A stretch of DNA of 64,000 bases, taken from assembly GCF_029626035.1 (NCBI RefSeq), contig NZ_JARUBE010000003.1, positions 3,038,001-3,102,000 on the forward strand, given 5' to 3'. A program made the translations under genes and the position numbers. Positions within the stretch are counted from its first letter, which is position 1; every line of letters starts with the position of its first letter. The notes below the pieces were generated by a model that saw only the letters and a list, made by a program, of their open reading frames with translations, searched no databases and was not told the DNA's origin. Of this stretch, positions 40,159-49,827 are shown piece by piece. The DNA comes from Micromonospora sp. WMMD980. GTDB taxonomy: Bacteria; Actinomycetota; Actinomycetes; Mycobacteriales; Micromonosporaceae.

Positions 40159-42332
40159 GTACGCGCGTCGGGTGGGCAACCCTTCAGGTCATCCCGTCCG
40201 CGAAGGACTTCGGGAAGAACCTCTCCAAGGATGTCGACCCGCAGATGGGCGCGGCCGGCCGGAAGACCGGCGGGGCGTTCGGCGGGGCGCTGCTGGCGGG
40301 GGCGGGCCGGTTCGCTGGCCCGCTCGCGGCGGTCTTCGCGGGCGCTCAGGTGGGGTCCTTCCTGAAGGACGCCATCACGCAGGCGTCCGACCTCGGCGAG
40401 GCCGCGAACAAGCTGAAGACCGTCTTCGGCTCCGCGACCGATCAGGTAATGGCCTTCGCCGGTAAGGGCGCTCAGCAGCTCGGCCAGTCGAACCTAGCCA
40501 TTCAGAACGCCGCCGCGACCTTCGGCGTGTACGGCAAGGCCGCCGGCCTGGCCGGCAAGGAGAACGCCGCCTTCTCGACGCAGCTCGTGCAGCTTTCGAC
40601 CGACCTCGCGTCGTTCTACAACACCGACCCGTCGCAGGCCATGGAAGCCATCGCGGCGGGACTCCGCGGTGAGTCCGAGCCGCTGCGGCAGTACGGCGTG
40701 CTGCTCGACGACGCGACCCTGCGGAACGAAGCCCTCCGCCTGGGCCTGATCAAGACGACCAAGCAGGCGCTCACCCCGCAACAGCGGGTGCTCGCCGCGC
40801 AGGCCGCGATCATGAAGCAGACGAAGGTAGCGCAAGGCGACTTCGCGAAGACCTCCGGCGGGCTGGCGAACCAGCAGCGCATCTTGACGGCGCAGTGGGA
40901 AGACGCCAAGGCCAAGCTCGGTCAAGCGTTCCTGCCCGCCGTGACCAGCGTCGTTCGGGCCCTTAACTCGGGCCTCGGCCCCGCCGTCAAGGCCGTCATG
41001 GGCGGGCTCGACAAGGCGGGCCCGACCTTCAGCAAGGCGGGCGACGCCGCGAAGTTGTTCTTCGGGTCCTTCACCGGTCAGGGCGCAGATGTCGACCTGG
41101 GCAAGTGGACGAACCCGATCATCGACGCGGGCGCAGCCTTCCGAACCGCGTTCGACGGCGCGAAGACCTACGCCGCCTCCCTCATGCCCACCCTGAAGGG
41201 CATCGGCGCGGTCTTCGCCGACCTCGGCCAGTTCGCCGCGAAGTTCTTCCGCGAACAGCTCTTGCCTATGTGGCAGTGGATGGCGACCACGGCGATGCCG
41301 CTCGTCGGCCAGCTCGGCGACTTGCTGAAGACCGGCTTCGAGGCGGCCCTGCCGGTGCTGCGCGTGCTGGGAACGGTCCTAAAGGCCGTCTTCGGCTTCC
41401 TCGGCCCGGTCCTGATCGCCACCGTGAAGCCGATCTTCAAGGGCATCGTCGGCATCATCTCCGGCGCTATCCAGACGATCAAGGGCGTCTTCCAGATCAT
41501 CAAGGGCATCTTCACGCTCGACTGGCCGCTGATCTGGACGGGCGTAAAGAACGTCTTCGGCGGCGCTTGGAAGATCATCCTGTCGACCCTGAAGGGTGTC
41601 GCGGGCGGCATCTGGGCGCTGATCAAGGGCCTGTTCGGCGACATCGTTTCTTGGATTGGCTCCAAGCTGGCGCAGGCCGGTCGGGCGGTCGCCTCCTGGG
41701 CGGCGTCGGTGGGCCGCTGGTTCGCCAGCATGGGCAGCAAGATCCGCTCGACCGTTTCGGGCTTCGCCTCAGCCGTCGTGTCGTTCTTCGGCTCGATGAT
41801 GTCCCGTGCCCGCTCGGCGGTGACTTCCGGCATCTCCCGCCTCATCTCGGCCTTCACCGGCATGAAGAACCGGGTGATCGACACCGTGAAGGGGCTCGCG
41901 TCCCGCTTCGTGTCGATCGGCTCTGACGTGATCTCGGGCTTCATCCGAGGCATTCAGAACAGCGCCGGCCGGATTATCGGCGCGGTCCGTTCGGCGATCA
42001 CGGACAAGCTCCCCGCGTTCGTGAAGGACGCCCTCGGCATCCATTCGCCGTCGCGGGTCTTCATGGCCCTCGGCCGCTTCGTGTCGACCGGTATGGCCTA
42101 CGGCATCCGTCAGAAGGCCGGCGAGGTCACGAAGGCCGTATCGGCGCTCACGAAGATCCCCGACGCGACGACGGTCAACGTCGGCGCTGTCTCGGCTCGC
42201 GCGCTGTCCCCTGCGATGGAGGCGGCGGGCCCGACCTCCTATCACCTCCACGACTCGCAGGCCACGATCGCGCAGCTCCGCGCCCTTCAGGAGCGGCAGG
42301 CGATCACGGCGCGCATCGGAAGGGCTCGCTAA
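40155..42332 (+). CDS. Tape measure protein
   Basis: 725 aa, GTG start overlapping GT. N-terminal LQVIPSAKDFGKNLSKDVDP, then a long helical region with FGSATDQVMAFAGKGAQQLG and ALRLGLIKTTKQALTPQQRV, several hydrophobic segments around 400-560 (VLGTVLKAVFGFLGPVLIA, GIFTLDWPLIWTGVKNVFGG), and a C-terminal GIHSPSRVFMALGRFVSTGM signature common to tape measures. It sets tail length and probably helps DNA cross the membrane. By length it predicts a tail of roughly 100 nm. Confidence 0.92.
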   Translation: MSTRVGWATLQVIPSAKDFGKNLSKDVDPQMGAAGRKTGGAFGGALLAGAGRFAGPLAAVFAGAQVGSFLKDAITQASDLGEAANKLKTVFGSATDQVMAFAGKGAQQLGQSNLAIQNAAATFGVYGKAAGLAGKENAAFSTQLVQLSTDLASFYNTDPSQAMEAIAAGLRGESEPLRQYGVLLDDATLRNEALRLGLIKTTKQALTPQQRVLAAQAAIMKQTKVAQGDFAKTSGGLANQQRILTAQWEDAKAKLGQAFLPAVTSVVRALNSGLGPAVKAVMGGLDKAGPTFSKAGDAAKLFFGSFTGQGADVDLGKWTNPIIDAGAAFRTAFDGAKTYAASLMPTLKGIGAVFADLGQFAAKFFREQLLPMWQWMATTAMPLVGQLGDLLKTGFEAALPVLRVLGTVLKAVFGFLGPVLIATVKPIFKGIVGIISGAIQTIKGVFQIIKGIFTLDWPLIWTGVKNVFGGAWKIILSTLKGVAGGIWALIKGLFGDIVSWIGSKLAQAGRAVASWAASVGRWFASMGSKIRSTVSGFASAVVSFFGSMMSRARSAVTSGISRLISAFTGMKNRVIDTVKGLASRFVSIGSDVISGFIRGIQNSAGRIIGAVRSAITDKLPAFVKDALGIHSPSRVFMALGRFVSTGMAYGIRQKAGEVTKAVSALTKIPDATTVNVGAVSARALSPAMEAAGPTSYHLHDSQATIAQLRALQERQAITARIGRAR

Positions 42333-43286
42333 ATGCCGCTGATCATCGGCGGGCAGGTTGTCCAGACCCCCACGTCTGACGACCTGCCCGCCTACGTCCC
42401 CGCCCCGCGTGAGCGCATCGAGTCGGACCTTCGCCGGCCGCAGGCTGTCTACGTCGACCCGATCGGCCGCGAGTGGCCGCTGACTGAGCCGGCGCTCGGC
42501 TGGGCGACGATCGACCAGGTAGGCGGGCTCGGCGCGGTCGAGGTGGAAATGACCACCGACGCCCACCCGCGCGGCGGCGCTCGCGTGCGGCACATTCAGC
42601 CGCAGGCCCGCGTCATCAACTGGCCGCTACTGGTCTTCGGCCAAACGCACACCGAGTTCATCGAGCGGTGGCGGGCACTGGTCCGGGCATTCACGATGAC
42701 CCGCCGTCTCGGCCCCGGCCGCCTCCGGGTGAGCCGGCCGGATGGCTCGTCCCGCGAAATCCTGGTGACCTACCAGGGCGGTTTAAACGGGGAGGCCGGG
42801 CAGGGCTTCACCCACGACACCGCCGTTGTCTCCCTCTACTGCGAAGACCCGTACTGGCGGGCGACCGAGCAGCTTGTCACCCGCTACTCCTTCGCCACGC
42901 TGCGGCCGTTCCTGCGGCCGTTCCCGTCGCTGTCGTCCGGCCGGGTGCTCGGCGAAGTCGAGATCGTCAACCCCGGCGAGGCCGAAGCCTGGCCCACCTG
43001 GACGATCATCGGCCCGGCAACGGGCCTGGTCGCGACGAACTACACCACCGGCCAGTCGTTCACGCTCTCCTACAGCCTGGCCGCCGGGCAGACGATCACC
43101 GTCACCACCGACCCGCCGACCGTGCGGGGCCCCTCGGGCGAAGTCCTGACGTGGGCGCTCAACTGGCCCGGCGCGGTGCTCTGGGGCCTGGAGCCGGGCT
43201 TGAACGACGTGAACTTCTCCGTCCCCGGCGCTGGCCCCGGCTCGGCCGTGGACCTGGCCTACGTGCCGCGCTACGAAACGGCTTAG
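42333..43286 (+). CDS. Distal tail (Dit-like) minor tail protein
   Basis: 317 aa directly after the tape measure stop. Segments YVDPIGREWPLTEPALGWAT and TEFIERWRALVRAFTMTRRL precede a beta-rich C-terminal half (WPTWTIIGPATGLVATNYTT). Position directly after the tape measure is that of Dit/phage_tail_2-type baseplate hubs. Contains GTTTAAAC with a TTA codon at 42783. Confidence 0.75.
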   Translation: MPLIIGGQVVQTPTSDDLPAYVPAPRERIESDLRRPQAVYVDPIGREWPLTEPALGWATIDQVGGLGAVEVEMTTDAHPRGGARVRHIQPQARVINWPLLVFGQTHTEFIERWRALVRAFTMTRRLGPGRLRVSRPDGSSREILVTYQGGLNGEAGQGFTHDTAVVSLYCEDPYWRATEQLVTRYSFATLRPFLRPFPSLSSGRVLGEVEIVNPGEAEAWPTWTIIGPATGLVATNYTTGQSFTLSYSLAAGQTITVTTDPPTVRGPSGEVLTWALNWPGAVLWGLEPGLNDVNFSVPGAGPGSAVDLAYVPRYETA

Positions 43287-43289
43287 GCG

Positions 43290-44466
43290 ATGTCCTTCAC
43301 GATCCTTGTCACCGGCCGAAACCTGAACGTGATCGGCGACCCGATCACCCGCTGGACGAATCTCGACATCACCCTGAAGTTCAACGAGCCCGACGTGGCG
43401 ACCCTGACCGTCCCCACGGACGGCCTGTCCGTCGCGCAGCTCGCCCCCGGTAACCGCCTGGTCGTCATGCGCGACCCGGCCCCGGCACTGGGCTACCCGG
43501 GGGAAGTCGTCATCGCCGGTCCGATCGAGCAGCCCGGCGCGCAGAAGTGGTCCATCGACGGCGCGGACACGGGCAGCGGCACGACGACGATCGCGTGCGC
43601 TTCCGACCTCGCGTCGATCGTCGCGGAGGTCGCCTACCCGGACCCGGCACACGCCATCACAGCGCAGGCCACGGGACGGCGCACCTTCGCCGCGACGAAG
43701 GCCGAAACGATGATGCGCCAGCTCGTCAGCGAGAACGTCGGCCCGTCGGCCATCGCGGCGCGGCGTATCCCGGGGCTGACCCTGGCGGCCGACGGGGGCC
43801 GGGGCGCGAGCGTCACCGCCGGCTTCCGGCTGGACCCGCTCGGCGACGCGCTTCGGTCCGTCGCGCTGGCTGGTGGGGGCCTCGGCTTCCGCACCCGGCA
43901 AGCCACGGTCGGCGCGTCAGTCGTCTTCGAGGTCTACCAGCCGCGCGACCTTCGCGGGCAGGTGCGTTTCTCGCGGGGCCTGAGCAACCTGCTCAGCTAC
44001 TCCTACACGCCGGCCGCCCCGACGGCCACGGTCGCGATCGTCGGCGCGCAAGGCGAAGGCGTAGACCGCAACTTCACGGAGGTCGTGTCGGCGGCGGCGT
44101 CGACCTGGGGCCGCATGGTGACCCTGGTCGACCGGCGCGACACCGACGACCCGACCGAGACGACGCAGGGCCGCCGCCGAAGCCCTCACGGAGGGCGCGG
44201 AGTCGGCGCAGCTCGAAACGGTCACCGTCGACACCCCGACGCAGCGCTTCGGCGTGCATTACGGCCTGGGCGATCTGGTGTCGATCGAGCTGAACACGGG
44301 CGTAGTCGTCGCGGACATCGTTCGCGCCGTGAACATCACCGCTACGCCGACCTCGGGCGAGCTTGTCACCGCCGTCATCGGCACCCAGAGCGCCAGCACC
44401 GACCCGGATTGGGTCCGGTCGCTGCGCCAGATTTCGCGCCGGCTCTGGCGCTTGGAGGCTGTCTAA
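43290..44466 (+). CDS. Gp37-like minor tail protein with a one-base frame disruption
   Basis: About 391 aa once joined. The first part runs in frame from the ATG at 43290 to about 44166, with FTILVTGRNLNVIGDPITRW and the body of the ReqiPepy6 Gp37-like family. In the present frame the protein then turns into Arg-rich nonsense from 44167. A +1 shift at CAG-G-GCC (44164-44170) restores EALTEGAESAQLETVTVDTP and LGDLVSIELNTGVVVADIVR through to the stop at 44466. The gene therefore carries one extra G in a GGG run. Mutation, sequence error and recoding are all possible; there is no classic slippery site. Confidence 0.75.
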
Positions 44467-44485
44467 GTTGGCACAGGAGTCCCCC

Positions 44486-45361
44486 ATGAGCGCCACGGGC
44501 GCGCTCACCGAAGCGCAGTACGAGGCGCTTGCCGCGCCGCAGGGTGCGGACGGGCTGAGCGGCCACCCCGACGATCCGGCACCCGTGCGGGTCAGCGGTT
44601 CGCAAGCGATCATCCCCGCCGGCCTGAAGGGCAACCTCCGCGGCTTCCCGTGGGCGTCCGGCAGCGTCGACACCTCGCACACCATCGATCTGAGCGGGCC
44701 GGCCCGCGTCGACCTGATCGTGCTCCGGCTCGACCGGGCCGCCGGCTACGTCGTGGGGACGGCCGTGCGCAAGGGCACCGCCGACACCGCGCCTGCTCCG
44801 CTCACCGGCACCGGCCCGAACGACGTATACGAGATCCCGCTTGCCGAGGTCCGCGTCTCGGGCGGCGCGCTCACCCTGCTGCGCCTGCGCGCTTGGTACA
44901 TCGGCGAAGACGGTCAGATCCTCTGCAAGTCGTCCACCCGTCCTCCGCACGCCCCCGGCCGGCGCATCCGCGAGACGGACACCGGACGCACCTACGAGTC
45001 GACCGGGACGGTCTGGGCCGCCGTGCTGGACGACTCGGGAACCGTCGGCGTGAGCGTCGCCAGTGGGTACACCTTCTTGGAGAACAACCTCCGTCGGGTC
45101 GGCCGCCAGTGCATCGCGTCGGTCAAGGTCATGCGCAAGGGCGCGGCGATGCCGGCTGGCTCGACGGTGAAGGTCGGCGTGATTCCGGACGGCTTCCGGC
45201 CGTCGTTCCCCGTGAACGGCACGGCCCTCTACTGGTCCGGGCAGGCCACGGTCGGGCTCCGCGCGACCCCTGACGGGTCCTTCTATGTCGTCACCCCCGC
45301 CGGCCTGGGCGTGAACCCTGACCGCTCCGTCGACGGCTCCCTGACCTGGTTCACCGACTAA
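44486..45361 (+). CDS. Minor tail/baseplate protein
   Basis: 291 aa from the ATG at 44486 (AGGAG 7 bp upstream; a TTG at 44468 is an alternative). EAQYEALAAPQGADGLSGHP then VDLIVLRLDRAAGYVVGTAV and a C-terminal beta half (SVASGYTFLENNLRRVGRQC). Similar N-terminal modules occur in actinophage baseplate proteins that link the hub to fibres. No enzymatic motif. Confidence 0.7.
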   Translation: MSATGALTEAQYEALAAPQGADGLSGHPDDPAPVRVSGSQAIIPAGLKGNLRGFPWASGSVDTSHTIDLSGPARVDLIVLRLDRAAGYVVGTAVRKGTADTAPAPLTGTGPNDVYEIPLAEVRVSGGALTLLRLRAWYIGEDGQILCKSSTRPPHAPGRRIRETDTGRTYESTGTVWAAVLDDSGTVGVSVASGYTFLENNLRRVGRQCIASVKVMRKGAAMPAGSTVKVGVIPDGFRPSFPVNGTALYWSGQATVGLRATPDGSFYVVTPAGLGVNPDRSVDGSLTWFTD

Positions 45362-45381
45362 TGCGTGAGACGACTCACGCG
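45362..45381. promoter_or_regulatory. 20-bp-family palindrome, near-consensus
   Basis: TGCGTGAGACGACTCACGCG directly after the preceding stop codon. Both arms are near-perfect (TGCGTGAG / CTCACGC). Confidence 0.6.
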
Positions 45382-45398
45382 CACCTTGGAGACTCCTA

Positions 45399-46616
45399 AT
45401 GCGCTACTGGTTCTGCGGCGGCCCCGCCGACTACACGATCACGACCGGTGACGCGGTCACGATCAGCACGCCCGCCGGCAGCGTCACCGGCCGTCAGTCC
45501 GTCGTCGTCGGCGGACAGCCGATCACCTTCTGGTCCGCTGAGACGGGCGGCACCCTCCTTACCGACCTGCTCGACGACCAGGGCACGGCCGTTCAGTCGG
45601 TCAGCTCGGCCACCGGCACCGGGACGCGCGGCCTCGGCCAGATCCCGCCCGTGCAGGGGCCGGACGACGTAACGGAAATGTGGGCTTCGGCCGGCAACGG
45701 TCCCCGCGTCCGCATGGTCGCCGTCACCGGCTGGCGGCTGGTCGCACTGGCCTCGGCGCTCGACACCGTCTCGGCGAAGCTCGACGCCCACCTTGCCGCC
45801 CCCAACCCGCACGCGACCGACCTCGGCGACCTGGCCGACGTGCAGGCTGCGACGCCGCTGGACGGGCAGCTACTCGCCTACGACGCCGCCGCGAACGTCT
45901 GGCGGCCGGTGGCGGTCCCCGGCCTGTCCGGCGTGGCCGACCTGACCAGCGAGCAGACGATCTCCGGCGCGAAGACGTTCGAGTCGACCGACACCGGGAC
46001 GCGCGTCACGCTGCGGTCGGCGGCCGGTCAGGTCGGCGACATGCTCGTCTTCTGGTCGTCGCCGTCTCAGGGCGAGGGCGGGCAGCGGCAGCGCACCGGC
46101 TACTTCAACGAGAAGGGCGAGCTGCGCGTCATCGCGGCGAAGGGCAACTCCGTTGCCGTCCGCATCAAGGGTCAGCCGACGCAGTCCGCGCACGTGTTGG
46201 AGCAGACGGACACCGCGAACAACGCCGTTTCGTGGTGGGAGCCGAACGGCTCTTGGCGCGCGCCGAACCTCGGCATCATGCCGGTCTGGACGCTGGACAC
46301 GGCCGCCGTCGGCACCGGCACCTATCGGATCTACAACCCGACGCCGGTCCCGCTGACCATCCGGGGCGCAGTCGCGTCGTGCGGCGGCAGCACGCCGGCC
46401 GGCTCGGCGCTGATCGTGCAGCTTCGCGTAGACGGTGCTGCCGCGTACGCGGACGCCAACCGGCCGACCATCCCGGCGGGTGGCCGGTCCTCGGGTATCG
46501 CGTCGGCGCTTGCGGTCACCACCTGGCCCGCCGGCTCTTACCTGACTGTCGATGTCGTGCAGGTCGGCAGCACGACCGCCGGTAGCAAGCTGACGGTGCA
46601 GGTGCTCGCGTACTGA
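45399..46616 (+). CDS. Tail fibre / receptor-binding candidate
   Basis: 405 aa after TTGGAGACTCCTA. N-terminal YWFCGGPADYTITTGDAVTI attachment part, a collagen-free middle, LTSEQTISGAKTFESTDTGT (a motif often found before fibre head domains), and a Thr/Gly-rich C-terminal jelly-roll-like part (TGTYRIYNPTPVPLTIRGAV). Likely binds the host surface. Confidence 0.75.
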   Translation: MRYWFCGGPADYTITTGDAVTISTPAGSVTGRQSVVVGGQPITFWSAETGGTLLTDLLDDQGTAVQSVSSATGTGTRGLGQIPPVQGPDDVTEMWASAGNGPRVRMVAVTGWRLVALASALDTVSAKLDAHLAAPNPHATDLGDLADVQAATPLDGQLLAYDAAANVWRPVAVPGLSGVADLTSEQTISGAKTFESTDTGTRVTLRSAAGQVGDMLVFWSSPSQGEGGQRQRTGYFNEKGELRVIAAKGNSVAVRIKGQPTQSAHVLEQTDTANNAVSWWEPNGSWRAPNLGIMPVWTLDTAAVGTGTYRIYNPTPVPLTIRGAVASCGGSTPAGSALIVQLRVDGAAAYADANRPTIPAGGRSSGIASALAVTTWPAGSYLTVDVVQVGSTTAGSKLTVQVLAY

Positions 46617-47347
46617 TGGCTATCTCGCGTGTAAACGACAACGCGGCGATGCCTTCGGGGTCGGCGACGGCGCTTTCCGTCCCGGCCCCGTCGGGGGTCG
46701 CCTCCGGTGACCTGCTGCTGTCCCTCTTTGGTCTGCTGAACGCGTCGACCACCGTCACGGAGCCCGCCGGCTGGACTCAGCAGGGCGGCGTGAGCGTCGC
46801 CATGGGCACGAACCTGGCCGCCCGCCTGCGGTCCAAGGTGGCCGGCACCGAGCCCGCTTCCTACGACTGGTCGATCCCGAGCGCCGTGAAGCTCGGCGGC
46901 TGGGTCGGCGCGTATCGCGGCCTGGACGCTACGAGTCCGATCGCTGACGTAGCAGTGGTGGCCGGCGCAGCGAGCACGACGCAGGCGACCCCGTCCGTGT
47001 CCGTCCCCGAGGGCGGATGGCTGGTGTACGGCGTCGTTACGAGGCACGCGCCGGGCGCGGCCGGCCTCTCGACCTGGCGCAGTAGCGCGGCGAGCGAGGC
47101 TAAGCGCGCCGAGCTGGCGACCAACGCCGGCAGCGCGGATATCACCCTGGCCGTTTTCGACTCTGGCGACCCGCTGGCGGCGGGCGCGGCGACGCGAACC
47201 CTGACTTCTTCCCTCACGGAACAGAACGCGGTCGTCTTCGCCGTCGCGCTGAAGCCGGCCGCGACGACTCCGCCGCCGGTCGACCCGCCGCCCGTCGACC
47301 CGCCGCCGGCCGCGACCGAGCTGCGGCCCGGCCTGCCCATCTTCTAA
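46616..47347 (+). CDS. Minor tail protein with Pro-rich end
   Basis: 243 aa; the ATG overlaps the preceding stop (TGATG). Beta-rich domain (SGDLLLSLFGLLNASTTVTE, LGGWVGAYRGLDATSPIADV) followed by PPPVDPPPVDPPPA and a short end. A 12-bp operator-like site (46627-46638) covers codons 5-8. Probably part of the tail tip. Confidence 0.65.
   Translation: MAISRVNDNAAMPSGSATALSVPAPSGVASGDLLLSLFGLLNASTTVTEPAGWTQQGGVSVAMGTNLAARLRSKVAGTEPASYDWSIPSAVKLGGWVGAYRGLDATSPIADVAVVAGAASTTQATPSVSVPEGGWLVYGVVTRHAPGAAGLSTWRSSAASEAKRAELATNAGSADITLAVFDSGDPLAAGAATRTLTSSLTEQNAVVFAVALKPAATTPPPVDPPPVDPPPAATELRPGLPIF
46627..46638. promoter_or_regulatory. 12-bp operator-like site
   Basis: GCGTGTAAACGA, one mismatch from the class, inside the start of the minor tail gene. 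Confidence 0.45.
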
Positions 47348-47412
47348 CCAGCACACGCGTAGGGCGCCCCATCGACGGGACGCCCTTCGTCGTGCGCGCG
47401 AAAGGAGCCTGA

Positions 47413-48378
47413 ATGACTGCGGCCCCCGCCAACTTGAAGGCCGTCCGTACCCTCCTGCTCGACTCCCTGCCCCTGCACCCCCTGGCCGTCGGCATCGTCG
47501 GCGACAGCGCTCACCGGGGCGGCTATCACTGCGGCTCTGACCGCGTCGTCACCGGCGACTACTCCGTTACCGAGTCTGCCCGCGACCGGGCCGGCCTGAG
47601 CGCGTACGCCTCGGCACTCGATGTCGGGCAGTTCTACAAGGGCGCGCACAACCTGCGGACGTTCTCCGTCTGGCTGGTCGGCGAGTGCGCCCGAGGTGCG
47701 GCCGACACCCGCGACATCCGCGAGGTCATCTACTCGCCGGACGGGCGGACCGTTCGGCGTTGGGACCGCGAGGGCCGGCGCAGCTCCGGCGACTCGTCCC
47801 ACCTGGCCCACACGCATATTTCCTTCTACCGAGACGCGACGAAGTCCGGTCGGGACCTGACGCCGCTCTTCCGCCGCTACCTCGCCCTGGTCGCAGGCAA
47901 GGCCACGCCCGCCCCGGCTCCGGCTCCCGCTCCGAAGCCCGCCCCGAAGCCCGCCCCGGTCGTTTTTGGCTCCCGAGTGCTGAAGCGTGGCTCAACCGGC
48001 GCGGACGTGCGCGAGCTTCAGACCCGCCTGAACCACTACGGCGCGCGGCTGTCCGCCGATGGTGACTTCGGCGTCGCCACGGAGGCCGCGGTGAAGGCGT
48101 TTCAGCGGCTCCGCTGGCTGGCCCCGGACGGCATAGCCGGCCCGGCCACCGTCGGCGCGCTGAAGTCGAACCTCGGCGGCCGGGTGCTGCGGCAGGGCAA
48201 CCAGGGCGCAGACGTGGCCGAGCTTCAGCGGCTGCTCAACCGGCGCGGCTACAAGCTGACCGTCGATGGCGAGTACGGCCCGGCCACGAAGCGCGCGGTG
48301 CTCGCATTCCAGCGCGCCCGCCGGCTGGTGGCGGACGGCGTCGCCGGTCAGGCGACCGTCTCGGCGCTTCGGACGTGA
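47413..48378 (+). CDS. Endolysin: M15-like peptidase with two peptidoglycan-binding domains
   Basis: 321 aa after GAAAGGAGCCTGA. The N-terminal ~165 residues contain HRGGYHCGSDR, ALDVG and HTHISFY, the spacing of D-Ala-D-Ala/M15-like zinc peptidases. A PAPAPKPAPKPAP linker leads to two PG_binding_1 repeats (GSTGADVRELQTRLNHYGAR and GNQGADVAELQRLLNRRGYK, each with DGxFG/DGxYG). It cleaves host peptidoglycan at lysis. No signal peptide, so a holin is needed. Confidence 0.88.
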   Translation: MTAAPANLKAVRTLLLDSLPLHPLAVGIVGDSAHRGGYHCGSDRVVTGDYSVTESARDRAGLSAYASALDVGQFYKGAHNLRTFSVWLVGECARGAADTRDIREVIYSPDGRTVRRWDREGRRSSGDSSHLAHTHISFYRDATKSGRDLTPLFRRYLALVAGKATPAPAPAPAPKPAPKPAPVVFGSRVLKRGSTGADVRELQTRLNHYGARLSADGDFGVATEAAVKAFQRLRWLAPDGIAGPATVGALKSNLGGRVLRQGNQGADVAELQRLLNRRGYKLTVDGEYGPATKRAVLAFQRARRLVADGVAGQATVSALRT

Positions 48379-48416
48379 TCCCCGACCATGCCCCTACGAG
48401 TGATCAGAGCTGACGT

Positions 48417-48719
48417 GTGGGAGACCTGGCAACCCTCATCACCTCCGGCGGCGGCCTTGGCGCGCTGGTCGCCATCATCGGCTACTTGCTCGGCTCCAAC
48501 CGGACCGACCGCAAGGAGTACCAAGAGGCGATCGACCGCGCGGAGAAGCGCGCAGACGACGCGGAGAAGCGCACCGACACCGCCGATGCACGGTGTGAGG
48601 CCCTACAGCAAGCGGTCGACGAGGCCCGGACCGCTCGGCGCACTGCCGAAGACCGGGCCGACTTGCTCGCCCGCGAGCTGGCCCGGTGCCGCTGCGAGCC
48701 TGAGCGGAGGATTCCGTGA
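48417..48719 (+). CDS. Holin-like protein 1 (one helix plus coiled coil)
   Basis: 100 aa starting with GTG. One N-terminal membrane segment ([15 protein letters not shown]) followed by a charged coiled coil ([20 protein letters not shown]). The position after endolysin and this design suit a holin or spanin-like accessory. Overlaps the next gene by GTGA. Confidence 0.65.
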   Translation: MGDLATLITSGGGLGALVAIIGYLLGSNRTDRKEYQEAIDRAEKRADDAEKRTDTADARCEALQQAVDEARTARRTAEDRADLLARELARCRCEPERRIP

Positions 48720-49294
48720 CCGATGAGACTCGCCGGCTTCGTCGCCGGATGCACAACCGCCAGCGCCGGAAGGTGCTGATCGTCGCTCTGTCCTCTGGCG
48801 CTCTCGCGGCGGCCCTCGGATGGGGCGTCGCATCGGTCGGCCAGCGAGCCGACCACGAACAGCGCCGGGCAGATTCCGCCGTGTCCGGCGCTGAGGCCCT
48901 GTGCGATCAGGTCCGCCAGCTCGGCGGCACCTGCGTTGTCGACCCCGCCGACTTGCGCGGCGCGGACGGCCCGCCCGGTCCCGAGGGGCCCGCTGGCCGC
49001 CCGGGGCCCGTCGGCTCGCCCGGTTTAAACGGGGCGGACGGGGCGGCCGGCAAGCCTGGCCCCTCCGGCTCGCCCGGCGCGAACGGCAAGGCCGGGGCGG
49101 ACGGGGCGGCCGGAGACGCCGGCCCCACCGGTCCCGCCGGTCCGCCCGGTCCCGCCGGCCCGTCCGGGCCTCCCGGTGCCGCTGGCGAGGCCGGCCCCGC
49201 CGGACCGCAGTGCCCCACCGGCACCGCCCCGGACACCGTCACTGTCGTCACGGCCGACGGCGTGAAGACCATCCACACCTGCACCGAATCCTGA
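48716..49294 (+). CDS. Membrane-anchored collagen-like protein
   Basis: 192 aa. Basic N-terminus, one membrane helix ([20 protein letters not shown]), a short linker with two Cys, then about 33 Gly-X-Y repeats (roughly residues 83-165) and a Cys-containing end ([13 protein letters not shown]). It should sit with the collagen triple helix outside the membrane, or in the virion if cleaved. Placement between holin-like genes is unusual. GTTTAAAC with a TTA codon is at 49023. Confidence 0.8.
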   Translation: MTDETRRLRRRMHNRQRRKVLIVALSSGALAAALGWGVASVGQRADHEQRRADSAVSGAEALCDQVRQLGGTCVVDPADLRGADGPPGPEGPAGRPGPVGSPGLNGADGAAGKPGPSGSPGANGKAGADGAAGDAGPTGPAGPPGPAGPSGPPGAAGEAGPAGPQCPTGTAPDTVTVVTADGVKTIHTCTES

Positions 49295-49305
49295 AAGGCC
49301 CGCCC

Positions 49306-49620
49306 GTGAACCGTCAGCCCATCGTCAACCGCGCCGCCATCGTGTCTGTCGTAACCGCCATCGTCGCCATCCTCGCCTCCTTCGGCGTGGCGGTGCCCGA
49401 CGATGTCCGCCTGGCGGTGGTCGAGCTGGTCGCCATCGCCGCCCCGTTCGCCGTGGCGTACTGGGCCCGCCGCCACACCACGCCCGTAGACGACCCGCAG
49501 GACGCCAACGGGTCGCCCCTGGTCCCGGCCGAAGCCGCAGCTACCGAGCCCGATGGCGGGGCCGGGGCGGGCAGCTACTCGCCCGAGGCGGACGACTACG
49601 AGCCTGAGCACGCCGCCTGA
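49306..49620 (+). CDS. Holin-like protein 2
   Basis: 104 aa from the GTG at 49306. Two hydrophobic helices (AIVSVVTAIVAILASFGVAV and VVELVAIAAPFAVAYWA) and a charged C-terminal tail, typical of actinophage holins. Best holin candidate of the cassette. Confidence 0.75.
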   Translation: MNRQPIVNRAAIVSVVTAIVAILASFGVAVPDDVRLAVVELVAIAAPFAVAYWARRHTTPVDDPQDANGSPLVPAEAAATEPDGGAGAGSYSPEADDYEPEHAA

Positions 49621-49758
49621 GCGCCGCCATTCGCCCCGCCCCTGGGTCCGTCCGGGTGCGGGGCGTTTCGGCGTTTCTGGGGCGGCTCGCAGCTGTAGCC
49701 GTGGCGGGTGAGGCGGAGGGCGGGGCGGTGTGGCAGACGCCCGCCCCGGAAATTGGCC

Positions 49759-49786
49759 TGAACAGCCTTGGCACTACTGGCCGACT
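49759..49786 (+). promoter_or_regulatory. ECF-like promoter, site B
   Basis: TGAACA-N13-TGGCCGACT, 42 bp before the GTG at 49828, at the junction from the lysis to the DNA-metabolism module. The 49621-49827 gap otherwise holds only a weak CGCCCC/GGGGCG hairpin. Confidence 0.7.
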
Positions 49787-49827
49787 CGCCCTGTGTCCGA
49801 TTCACCGACACAAGGGAGGGCGGCCCC

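Noticed and set aside
48388..48726. Alternative 112-aa frame over the first holin-like gene
   Set aside because: Ser/Arg/Pro-rich and without the membrane segment; the GTG frame at 48417 overlaps properly with the next gene.
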